This document shows positions 10,599 through 21,077 of a stretch of 64,000 bases of DNA, piece after piece. Below the pieces are notes generated by a model. That model was not told the DNA's origin and ran no database searches. It was given only the letters and a program-made list of their open reading frames with translations. Numbering within the stretch: the stretch's first letter is position 1; each line of letters begins with the position of its first letter. A program made the position numbers and the translations under genes. Origin of the DNA: Strobilurus pachycystidiatus (lineage: Eukaryota; Basidiomycota; Agaricomycetes; Agaricales; Physalacriaceae); the NCBI GenBank assembly GCA_019915135.1, contig JAHLMK010000005.1, forward strand, positions 2,046,001 through 2,110,000. Reading direction: 5' to 3'.

Positions 10599-12905
10599 CT
10601 ATGTCCGCGATGTTTCTTCTGCATACTCCGAATCCGCCACATCAACATGAGGCCACCCCGAGCCCAATGCGAGATTCCATCCGTCCCAGCCCTCCAGGAG
10701 TTCCAGGTCCAGCTCGATGCCATAGAAATCGTATTCCTGATCGTACTCACGGTCCTTCCTCTTCTTTGGATCTGGTTCCAGATCTATCATGGGTCCGGGC
10801 GTATGCAGAAGCTCAAATAATTCACGGATGACATCGCTAGAAAGAGGCAAGTCAAGATTACGGTGAAACAATCAGAACGGATGACTACAACGTACTGATA
10901 CCGCCCAGCAATCTGGAACCGGCCTTCTTGGTGTGCAAGCGCCTCCATCGACAACCGCACATCCTCCAAATCCCTGGCCGTACCGTGTCCATTCCTCGCG
11001 ATGATGAGTAGGACAAGAGCAGAATGCAGAATCGACGCCATCATCGTCCCTAAGGGCATGCTCCCAAAGGTTCTATCGTGTATGTGTATGATGTGAGCCA
11101 ACGATCGTGCAGCTGTAGCACAAATCGCAATACTTGAGGCAGCCTCGGACTGGGCGCGTAAGAAGGGCCGGTGGATTTGAATCTGCACCCAGTAGTAGAC
11201 GGTATAGAGTAGCGCCGACGCCTCTGTGGGCGCGTGTGGTTTCCACCGTACTGCGTATACAGACATGAGAATGGCACTGAGAAAGGAATATAACCATACG
11301 TACAAAAATCGGGAATGGAGTCTAACCATCCATTGAGTGCTGAGTCGAGGGCAACAGCCACGTCCTGTCCCCAATCCGCGACGGTCAACGAGTCCCAAAA
11401 CTTGGATCGTCGGACAGTGTATATTGTCATCTGCGCAAAGCCAAATATGTCAAGGACCTTGAGGTGGAGAACCCAAGCGGTTAACTCTGAAGGGATGCCT
11501 TCGGGTTGTGTCCACGGATTTAGTGGATCCGCTAAGAGTTCTCCTGGCCAGTATTCGTCGTCGACTTCAAGAGGGTATTCGGCGTCGTATCTACAATGAA
11601 AACAGAGGTATGTCAGCGAGATATAGCAACTATTTGATGCATTACCCACTGATCTAGAGTGGTCATTCTCGGACGCCCACCCAAGGAACTGACATACACG
11701 TCCGAGGCGATGAGTGCCCACCACGCCCTCCGCAGCATCTCGTCGCGTGGCGTCCACACCCCATCGCTCTTCCTCTTCGTCCTATGAATCTGCATCGTCT
11801 GACACATCCGTAGGCCCATGCTCGTCAGCACCGAACACTGATTCTGCACATTCTGACTGTACGCATAATTGCACATGAGCGGGAAGAGTTGGAGGTCCCA
11901 CAGCGCCGTTTCTGCAGTTCTGACCTCCGAGTCGCCGGGACCGACGGGTTTGAGCTGCTTGTAATACTCCCATCCAGCGTACCGTCCCTGGCCTACGCGA
12001 GGATCGGAGCAGTACTGAGACCCAAGTGCACATACGGCGAGCACGACGGACCCGAATGCGTGCGAGGTATGGTGCAGTCCCGCGGCCACTTGGCGTGAAA
12101 GAGTCGGCCCGTGAAGAACGAAAAAGTGATGGTTGATTTCCGTCAGAAAGATGTTGACCAGTGAGTTCAGAAGGTCTGGCGGAGGGAAATAGAGTGGAGG
12201 TTTCTCAGCTCTAGGAAGTTGCTGCGATATGTGGGAGGACCAGAACTCGGGCCTGCGAGTGCAATGCAGCGGGTTGATCTCCTGCTTGAGGTTGTTGGCT
12301 GAGACTAAGAACTTCGCATCGGTCGTTCCACCGAACTGCTGAGACTCGGAATCGCCGATGGTGAGACGGCTGATGGGGCCCTCCATAAGGTGGACCTCAT
12401 CGTGTGGGAGTCCGGGTGAGGAGGATTGGGAGCGTGCGAGCTGCAAGTCGCGCTCTGCATCGGCAAGTCTGGCTTCCAGCAAGCGAGCGTATCGCGCCAG
12501 TTCGGTTATGAGTCCTTGTACAAGCCTGGTGTCCTTGGGAACGATATACACAGCTTCGGGATCCAAAATTTGATCAAGGTGAACTTGGATGTCCTCAATA
12601 ACAGAGTCACTCGAGTGATGAAGTGTGTTGCGATTCTGAGGCACGGTAAGGTAAGGACACGAAGAGCCCTCGGGAAGTACAGGACGCACTTTTCTAGACA
12701 TCGCCGCGACATGCGTACACGCGCAGTTGAATGTTATACAATTCGTGCATTTGTTGCCAGGTCGTTGGGCACTGTCGCCTACATGAACCATTGAGTAGAC
12801 GTGCAACGACGCGTAAATAAGCATGCATTTTGTCTTTCTTACCCGACAATTATCACACGATCCCTGAAGTCGTCGTTTTTTCGAGCCAGGAAATGGATCT
12901 GCCAT
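10599..12905 (-). CDS. Zn2Cys6 transcription factor with fungal-specific TF domain, 695 aa
   Basis: A nuclear DNA-binding regulator. Five exons were reconstructed: 12827-12905, 11650-12778, 11304-11590, 10896-11250 and 10599-10836, summing to 2088 nt in frame. The binuclear cluster CDNCRVRKTKC-DSAQRPGNKC-TNC is completed only when 12779-12826 is removed. That 48-bp intron has a GC rather than GT donor; retention would insert 16 residues into the cluster loop without a frameshift. A short coiled coil (ELARYARLLEARLADAE) follows. The middle-homology domain includes TSMGLRMCQTMQIHR, RRAWWALIASDVYVSSLGGRP, PLEVDDEYWP and a helix-rich C-terminal part (YYWVQIQIHRPF). A TTATAAA box lies 37 bases upstream of the ATG. 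Targets are unknown. Confidence 0.88.
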
Positions 12906-12941
12906 AGCCGTGCTGTTTGGACCTGAAGCGAGCGATGCGCG

Positions 12942-12948
12942 TTTATAA
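12942..12948 (-). promoter_or_regulatory. TATA-like box of the Zn2Cys6 gene
   Basis: Reads TTATAAA on the minus strand, about 37 bases before the ATG at 12905. Confidence 0.45.
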
Positions 12949-13199
12949 TACCTTGCAAAGGCGGTGCAGTATCCCAGAGACGGCGTCAAAATTCCGACGC
13001 AGTAGTTACAGGGAAATTGTCTTGGTAGGAAACAGAGAGGTTCAAATTGATCAAATACTAACACCGCCCAACACATACGTACTTTGGATTTATTGATACA
13101 TACAATTCTCCGCCCCCTGATATATAATAGACAGCCACCCGATCTGATCCATACGGCCGGCTGTATGGAGGCTTGCGTAACTCTGTCAGATCACAGTTT

Positions 13200-14375
13200 C
13201 TCCCCTCGCCATGTACGTAGACTGCGCGTGCTCGGACACGCTCCTGTGCCCAACTGCCCCAACCGGATTGCTCCCTCGGCATATCTCGTGCACAGACACG
13301 CTCACCTCCGCTAGTATCCCGTTTCTAGACGCGCTCAATTCTCTCTGAGTGTGCGTGTACTGACACGCCCTCATCCGCTATTTGCCCGTCTCTGGTCCTG
13401 CCCGACTGACACGCCCCGGGTATAGACACGTCCTCCCTCACTGGAGGTCCGTTTCTGGTCCCGCTCGGTTTTCTAATACATCGTGTACAGACACGCTCCA
13501 ATGAGGTGAGTGCCCGTTGCTGGTCCCGCCCAATTGTCTGATAAAGCTGTGTACAGACACACCCTCATTCGCGGTTTGCCTGTTTCTGGTCCCGGCCAAA
13601 TCCCAAATCTAGCTGTGTGTAGACACGCCCTCCCTCATCAATCGCTCGTTACTGGTCTCGCCCAAATTCTGAACTCTTCGTGTACAGATACGCTCTCTTC
13701 AGATGAGCGCCTGTGTCTGATTCCGCCCAGATCTCAAATCTCTTCGTGTATAGACACACCCGACTGAGGCAAGTTGCCCGTTTCTGGTCCCGCCCGACTC
13801 TCTAACATGGCCGTGTACAGGCACGCTTTCTTCAGATGAGCGCCTGTGTCTGATCCCGCCCAGATCTCAAATCTCTTCGTGTATAGACACACCCGACTGA
13901 GGTGAGTTGCCCGTTTCTGGTCCCGCCCGACTCTCTAACAGATGGCCGTGTACATGCACACCCTCCTTGTCGGTTGCTTGTATCTGGTCCCGCCCAGATC
14001 TCAAATCTATGCGTGTGCAGACACACCCTTCCTTGCAATTGCCCGTTGCTGGTCTCGCCCAGAGTACTTGTGTACAGACACGCTTGACTTAGGTGAATCG
14101 CCTGTGTCTGATCCCCCCCAATTTTTCTCCGGCCCATCCGTGTACGGACACACCCTCTTGCAGTTGCCTTTTCTGGTCCCGCCTTGCTGACTCGTGTACT
14201 GACACGGCCTATCCAGGTAAGTCACCCGTTTCTGGTCGCGGCCGATTTTCTCATTTATCCGTGTACAGACACGCACTGCCGCCACTTGCCTGTTTCTGGT
14301 CCCGTGCGAGATACACTGGATTCAGGTAAGTCACCCGCCTCTGGACCTGCTCTCTCTCTCTGAACTACCGTGTAG
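13200..14375 (+). repeat. Left subterminal minisatellite array (~65-bp units)
   Basis: About 16 degenerate units alternate two boxes: a near-palindromic box of the form CGTGTACAGACACG and a second box of the form GCCCGTTTCTGGTCCCGCCC. Spacers of 10-25 bases vary. The unit consensus is the reverse complement of that in the right array. Confidence 0.85.
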
Positions 14376-17032
14376 AGACCGCCCTCTTTGACGATGGCCT
14401 CTCAACTCTCGAAGCATTTTTGATGCATCGAGTCTGCCTGATAACCTTGTCTTAAGATAGTCAGAACACTCTCAAGTTACTCTTCAAGTGCCTGTCGCGC
14501 ATGTGCCACTCTTTTCACAAATTACTACGAGTTTCATAGAAAGCATCCTACAGATGCCTCAAAAGTTACGGGACAGTTCATATGCCAACAGAAATCAAAA
14601 CAAAAATTGAAGAAAAAATTCAATATTCATTCAATGTATGGAGTTACACAGGAGAGAATCATGTAGGTAGATAGTAGGAAGGTATTGCCACTGAAATCCC
14701 TGTCTTGGCCAGTCTCCAGTCTCACTGCCCCGCTCGCCAATTGCAGTAATCCTGTTGATCCAAAACTAGCATGGTGTCGTCCTTGATTTGCATGGCCCTG
14801 TCCCTCGATGGGCGTGGTCCTGATCCGCAATGTGCGTGGTCCTCGTCCTGGGTCAGCACAAGTCCCGTCCTTGGTTGTTGTCGAGGTCTTTCGCGTGTCA
14901 TTTGGTCAGCGTCGCATTCGTCCTCGGTCGGCGTCGCACTCGTCCTTGGTCGGCTTCGCAGATCAGGTGCTGAGGCCTGAGGTGCCGTCTACGTTATCGT
15001 CGGTCGGGGTCAGTCCGCGTCGTCGAAGTCATCTAGAAAAAGCTAAGAAAAATGAGTCGGGGAACATTCAACACGCAGAAAAAAAACCAGGCACCTGCAG
15101 CCCATCGTACATCGACACAAAGTGGGTGAAGTGTGGATGGCACGCACGAGGCGAACCAATGAAGGAGGACGGTGTGTGCGAAACAGCACCGGCGGGTGAG
15201 ACACGGCGTGCGCGAGGCAGTACTGACTCAGTGGGCACTGTGTGCAAAAAAGCAGTGCCCAGCGGGGTTGACGTTGAGGAACCAATGCAGATGGTGGTGG
15301 TAAGTGGACAAGTTCAAAGGAATGGGGCAATCAAGATTTATACCGGCATGCGGAGATTTTGGAAGCGATGGGGGAAGCGAGGGCAGCACTGTAGACAGAA
15401 AAGTAGTGAGTATATCAACGAAGATACGCACCAGGTGTGCGGCCGTGTGCCCACGCTTGCGCCTCCGCGCTCGTTCCGCCTCCGCCGTCGGCTCTCACTA
15501 CCCTGCCCGCACTGCCGCCATACCCAGCCGCCCCAGGAAGTCGCATCTGGGAGGCTTCCCGTCGTCGTCCAAAGCTTCGAATGCAGCGTCTTCAACGACG
15601 GCTTATGCGCAAGATGGACTCAAACGTCATCCACGGCTGTCGGTAGCCGTGGAGACGGTGGCGGTGGTCCAGAGGCAAGGCGGAGAGCGCCAGAGAGAGA
15701 ATGAAGGCCCCAGACATGAGTCGAGGGCTGGATGGCACGTCGTCGTAGACGTGCCATCGTCGTAAGAAGACAACCAAGTACGAGCCAAAGCTCTTGATCA
15801 CGATCCGGCGTTTGCCGGGTAGTGAACGGAACGAGTTCGATGTTGCTCGGGACGGCGACGAAAGTATTCGGAGTACGCAACTAAATGTCGGAATATATCT
15901 CGCATACTGATAGGCTTGAGGCGCAATAAGATTCATGTTGTTACACTGCTTAGAACGGCGAGGGTGGTGCTTGCATAGCAAGTATACCATCCTTGCATAG
16001 CAAGTATACCATCCCCTCCAGAAACAACGAGCTCTACGACTCGTTACCGTCATCCGGCCTGCTCTGAAATGCTCGGAGTATATACTACATGTCTCTCGTA
16101 GCTGCTGTAAACCATATTTTGGCCAGCCGGTGGCCATAATATTTCATTCTTGCCATCGTTCGAGCGATGGAGCTGGTCCAACACGGGCCCCACTACTTGG
16201 GAGGTCTTTCACTCTCAAAATTTGAATGACCTGGTGGATCACATTAAACATATCACAGAATGGTACACGCAAGATTCCCAACGCCACCGGCGCTTCCTTC
16301 GCCCGTCGTCGTCGACATTCGCCAGATTTGGCGCCGGCGAGACGGCATTAGGATTCGCTGTCTTACGCTCTCACCACCACCATCGGCCCCACGACAACGC
16401 CCAGGACGACGCCCGGCCCCGCGGTTGTCAACGCCAATCCCCACTGGCAGCACATCGTCTCGTAGCCGTTGCTACTATGGAGAGAAACACTGGATATGCC
16501 GCGTAAGCTCACGTCAAGCGAGCAGCATGACATCGAGGACGTCGGGCAGCGTTCTGCCTGACGACAAGACGATGAGCTACCCAGCCGTGCCGGCGAGCAC
16601 GCTTCAAGCGCGGGAGCAGGGACTCCAGGCTTCGGGTGCGGTGTCTCTAATTCTTATTCGTTTTCTTTTGTCATTTTTCTGTCTTCTATCGATGTTGGCG
16701 TCGCTCACGGCGCCGCCAATATTCCATTGACATACTGACTACATCTGCGAGCAGGATATGGATGCACAACAAACCCGACTGTCAAACGACTACCCCTTGC
16801 ATGGCCGCAGTGCGCGTAAGCCCCGCCGCTCCAAGTGGGGGCAGCATTCTGTTCAGTGGGCCTCTTCACTTGTCCCATCTCCACGTGTTACCTCAAGCAA
16901 GGAAGCGGGTGAAATCTAGGATGAGGATTGGGTGGCCGTGGACGACGGTGCTGGAGGATTGAACAACGGGGCGCGCAGTGCAACTGTCGTCGATGTTAAT
17001 GTCGTATTGCCACACAATCTTCATGTATCACA
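14376..17032. other. Interior of the 6.1-kb element, no clear gene
   Basis: Open frames on both strands (for example 14808-15704 plus, 16150-16506 plus) give Arg/Pro/Ser-rich translations without domains. The stretch 14810-14970 contains a short imprecise repeat around TCCTCGGTCGGCGTCGCA. A possible spliced frame near 16500-16920 shows a basic string HGRSARKPRRSKWGQH, but it ends quickly. Nothing was recognised as a transposase. Confidence 0.4.
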
Positions 17033-17566
17033 CTACTTGACTATATACACGGTCTGTCCCATCTCCTGCCAGCATTTCACTTTTCCTTGCATCATTGCTT
17101 GTCGACCTACAGTTTTGACTTTGTTAATAATTTGATGGCGAGCCTGTTGACGGGAAGTGTAGTCCTCAGGATAGCCGAGTGATCCATTGCGTGGAAGAGT
17201 TGAGGGTTTAGCACTTGAGATGATAGGGTTTAGTAGGCCTCCCAAATAAAAATCAACAGACACAGACGAGAAACGGCGCTTGGCGCTGGCATTGCGGAGG
17301 CTCGCGCGATGTTTGGTACGATGAGCGGCACTGTGTTGTCGTTGCCGGGCACGTATTTGATCCTGCTCGGCTGGTGGCAGGGTGGCAATTCGCTCGCGTC
17401 GTCTATGACCAGTCAAAAAGTATGCAAAAAGGATACAGCTAATAACACACCTTTGCGCCGCCAAACGGCGTTTCTCCCGACGTGCATCGGCATGCTTCTC
17501 TTCGTATTTCCGTTCTGCGATGCGTTGTCTAGCGCGTAGCACCTGACGGTCTTGCGTGGTGTGCAT
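17033..17566 (-). CDS. Hypothetical Arg-rich protein inside the 6.1-kb element
   Basis: Starting at ATG 17566, the first exon encodes a highly basic helix-forming segment (RARQRIAERKYEEKHADARR). An apparent intron (GT donor near 17450, CATAG acceptor near 17408) is followed by a second basic segment with the repeated form RARQRQHSAAHRTKH. The frame then stays open to a TAG at 17033 through a less basic tail (GYPEDYTSRQQARHQ). Arg-rich repeats of this type occur in many uncharacterised Agaricomycete proteins, some linked to mobile DNA. I do not recognise a function. The joint between the middle and the tail is not settled, and the gene could be decayed. Confidence 0.4.
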   Translation of the reverse strand: MHTTQDRQVLRARQRIAERKYEEKHADARREKRRLAAQRCVISCILFAYFLTGHRRRERIATLPPAEQDQIRARQRQHSAAHRTKHRASLRNASAKRRFSSVSVDFYLGGLLNPIISSAKPSTLPRNGSLGYPEDYTSRQQARHQIINKVKTVGRQAMMQGKVKCWQEMGQTVYIVK

Positions 17567-17789
17567 GGGGATGCGCGGGGGGCAGTCAATGGAACGTGAA
17601 GAAAGAAAGAGAGGAAGCCACATCATCGGGCGTGACAGGACGCACGGACCATGGTCCATGCACAAGCCGGGCAGACTCAACAACAACACAAGTAAATTTC
17701 GATATGAAATCGTAATGACCAGTAGCCGTATTTGTGCGGGGTAATGGGGGGATCTGAGGCGGATTTCAACCAACACAAGGCATTAAAAA

Positions 17790-19130
17790 TGCAGACGGGA
17801 CCAGAAGCGGGCGGCAAACCTGTATTGAGACGTATTGAATTTGGGCAGGACCAGTAACAGGTAACTGATTGTGGAGGGTGTGTCTATGCACGGCCATGTG
17901 AGATAATTGGGCGGGACCAGAAACGAGCAAATCACCTATATTGAGTGTGCATGTACACGAGCTCTAGATCTGGCGGGACCAGAAACGGGCGATGGGTGAG
18001 AGCGGGCGTGTCTGGACACAAGGCATCAAGTATGCAGACGGGACCAGAAACGGGCGACCTACCTGTATTGAGCGTGTCCATACACGATCATGTATTGAAT
18101 TCGGACAGGACCAGTAACAGGCAACTGAGCGTGGAGGGTGTGTCTATACACGGCCATGTGAGAGAATTGGGCGGGACCAGAAACAAGCAACTTACCTATA
18201 TTGAGTGTGCATGTACACGACGTCTAGATCTGGCGAGACCAGAAACGGGCAATGGGTGAGAGCGGGCGTGTCTGGACACAAGGCATCAGTATGCAGACGG
18301 GACCAGAAACGGGCAACCTACCTGTATTGAGCGTGTCCATACACGATCACGTATTGAATTCGACAGGACCAGTAACAGGCAACTGAGCGTGGAGGGTGTG
18401 TCTATACACGGCCATGTGAGAGAATTGGGCGGGACCAGAAACAAGCAACTTACCTATATTGAGTGTGCATATACACGAGCTCTAGATCTGGCGAGACCAG
18501 AAACGGGCGATGGGTGAGAGCGGGCGTGTCTGGACACAATGCATTAAGTATGCAGACGGGACCAGAAACGGGCGACTTACCTGTATTGAGCGTGTCCATA
18601 CACGACTACGTATTGAATTCGGACAGGACCAGAAACAGGCAACTGGGCGTGGAGGGTGTGTCTATACACGGCCATGTGAGAGAATTGAGTGGGACCAGAT
18701 ACAGGCAACATTGAGCGTGTCTGGTCACAGGTGCTTCCACTGTGGGCAAGACCAGAAACGGGCAATGGGCGAGAGAAGGCGTGTTTGGACACGACCAGGA
18801 TTTAAATACGGGCGGGACTGGAAACAGGCCCTAGAACAAAGGGTGTGTCTGCACACGAGAGGATCGGGCGGGACCAGGAACAAGCAACTGGGCCAGGAGG
18901 CTGTGTCCGTCCACGACCAAACTTGAAATATGGGCGGGACCAAAAACAGGTTCTCAGCAAAGAGGGCGTGTCTATACACGGAGGTGGGGTAGTCGGTAGG
19001 ACCAGATACAGGCAAGCAACATCCGAGGCCGTGTCAATACACGCACACCAGACAGAGTTGGTCGGGTCCTGAAACGGGATATTAAAAGAGGGAGAGCGTG
19101 TCTGTTCACGAGCTACGCGCCTAACTGCAT
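17790..19130 (-). repeat. Right subterminal minisatellite array (~65-bp units, ~259-bp higher-order repeat)
   Basis: About 21 units carry the boxes GGGCGGGACCAGAAACGGGC and GCGTGTCTATACACG. Between about 17.8 and 18.7 kb four successive units form a higher-order repeat: near-identical blocks start with GTATGCAGACGGGACC at about 18031, 18290 and 18549, a period of 259 bases. Toward the outer end the units become more diverged and the higher-order pattern is lost. Confidence 0.85.
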
Positions 19131-19398
19131 TTTCGCTCGGGGCAATTTGAGCACAGGTGCGTGTCCGTGCACGCGCAAGGCCAAGGTGAGGGGAGTGACG
19201 CAAGCCCTCCACACAGCCGGCCGTATGTATCAGATCGGGCGGCTGTTTGTTTTATAACAACATGGCACGCTTGGGATGCCCGGATTTATTGGAACGAGGA
19301 GCACGATCGTGAAGCCCTCTAATGGCGTGGGATAGGGATAAGATTGTACATAGTGTTGTAGTGTACAGGGAAGGGATAGGCTGCATGAGAAACCCGGT

Positions 19399-20549
19399 TC
19401 AAAATACAGATGTCAAGCTCTTCCGCTTCATACTAGCCATCTTTCGCATCGGAACCACAGACGAGCCTTTCAGAGCCGACGACAAGGTAGGTTTGAGGAG
19501 GGATCTTGACGGCGTTGAGGATTTGTTGCCACTGGGTAGCATTACAGGCGGCATCTGCTTGTTGGATGAGAACGTTTCGAGTGGCGATTCTTTCTTCAGC
19601 AATGTAGACGAGATGACTGCAGGCGGAGGCTTCCTCGCGATAACGCGCCTGGGCAGTCTGGGAGTAGCCATCGGCACGTACTTCTTGAGAGGCGGAGACG
19701 GAGTAGAGCTCTGCTTCGATGAGCGCGGTGCAGGTTTCACAGGGTAGGGAGATCGGCTGCGCAGAGGAATATTAGTGACGTTGATGACGTTGTTGGCACG
19801 GATGTGCGGTTGGATAGACGGTAGATGTTCTGTAGACCGAGAGGTTTGTTTCCGAGGAGATCTATTCCATGGGCTGGGGAAGAGGGTAAGATGTGCGCGT
19901 ATCTTGAGAGGTTTGGTAGGCTCGGTTTCAATTGAGGACACATGGCAAGAATCGTTGTCCTTCGGCGCAGATGAAGTCACTCGAGGCGGCGTAGTGATGG
20001 GAGTGGGCGAGATGAGGGACTTGGAGGACAAGGTGCGGGATAGATAGTCTGATATCTGGGAAGTGTCAGCGTGCGGTGGACACAACCACAATCAAAGAAG
20101 GCGTACCGAGGGAGTACTGTCGTCCAACGAACCCAGATCCGATCCACTAATCTTCTGACACAGCTCTTCAAGCGAGCGGACAGCTTCAACCTGCTGTTGC
20201 GAGAGATCCATGCGTTTCCACAAATGCGGGGTCTGTCGTCCACACTCACTGATCAGGAATACCCGCCTTTTTGGAGGAAGTTGCGAACCTTATGACCGCT
20301 AGAGTCCAGAGCAAACTCGCAAGAGGACAGCCTGGTTTGCACTGTCGAGCTGCCCGATAGAGGCTCGCTGTCTGAACTAGAACCAGAATCAGAGTCGGAG
20401 CCTTGGATTTGTACGGCAGTCCACATCGCCTCCTCGGCCCTGGCCAGCAGGTCGCGGTCGGCGCCAAATAGTATGAGATAGCGAACAAAGCGCTCAAGAA
20501 GGTGCAGCTTAGCCTCGAGCTCGGAGACATAGGCACTGGCGGGATCCAT
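19399..20549 (-). CDS. Hypothetical Ser/Pro-rich protein, 347 aa
   Basis: Three exons (20289-20549, 20107-20232, 19399-20055) join in phase 0 and sum to 1044 nt. Introns are 20233-20288 and 20056-20106. The N-terminal ~90 residues are helical (VSELEAKLHLLERFVRYLIL) and Ser/Asp-rich. The middle exon encodes another amphipathic helix (RMDLSQQQVEAVRSLEELC). The C-terminal two thirds is basic, Ser/Pro/Thr-rich and probably disordered, ending KSLTSVF. No known domain was recognised. The intron structure and biased composition support a real gene, likely limited to related fungi. It lies head-to-head with the kinase gene at 21078. Confidence 0.7.
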
Positions 20550-21077
20550 CGTGGCGGGAGAAGAGTGACTTCGATTAGTCAGAAGCGATAAGTCTGGACG
20601 CGCCCTTCCCACGGCCGCGTCTTGCTCTCAAACCTCCATGTCAGCATAAACGCCCACGGATACGCTATCCTCTCTTGATATCTCTATGACGATACCACGT
20701 TGCCGAAATAGACTTGGAAGGGGCTGGCGAAAGCTCACAATTTTATCCAAATCTTCTTCAGGATGTTATGTGCGCGAAATAATGACAACACGCCCCGAGA
20801 TATTCGAAATCACTGTCGGTATAGGTCGGTCTACCTTGTTTGATTTTGTGGCATCGCTGCATGTGAAAAATGCGGTCACGAGCGCCATAGCACAAATACT
20901 ACTTAAGCAAAGTAGCCCCTGCCCGTTGCTTGTTTCGCTCCTTTCCCTCTTGCTCTCACATTCTTCATCCTACAGTCGCATCTTACTGCTCTTTACAATT
21001 CTTCGTGCTGGTTCACTGTTCATCTTCTTGACTTACACCTTTCTGCCAACCACTTCACATTCCATTCTCACTCCACA
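20550..21077. promoter_or_regulatory. Divergent promoter region (hypothetical gene / kinase)
   Basis: About 530 bp between two outward-facing start codons. The kinase-proximal part is strongly pyrimidine-rich (20930-21075), as in many fungal 5' leaders. No convincing TATA box was found for either gene. Confidence 0.5.

Larger units (their letters stand above)
13131..19246. mobile_element. 6.1-kb element with terminal inverted repeats and mirrored minisatellite arrays
   Basis: Both ends carry related inverted repeats of about 53 bp that start ACAGCC and contain CGATCTGAT and CATACGGCCGGCTGT (left 13131-13183, right about 19194-19246). Immediately inside each end is a tandem array of ~65-bp units. 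The right array is the reverse complement of the left. About 3.4 kb of single-copy DNA lies between the arrays. No clear target-site duplication could be matched at the ends (flanks TATAATAG and TTGTTTTA), so the exact boundary or the age of insertion is uncertain. No known transposase domain was recognised inside, so the element class is left open. Confidence 0.7.

Noticed and set aside
13131..19246. CRISPR-like or centromeric array
   Set aside because: Units vary in spacer length and are degenerate, the host is eukaryotic, and the two arrays are inverted with terminal repeats, which fits a mobile element better.
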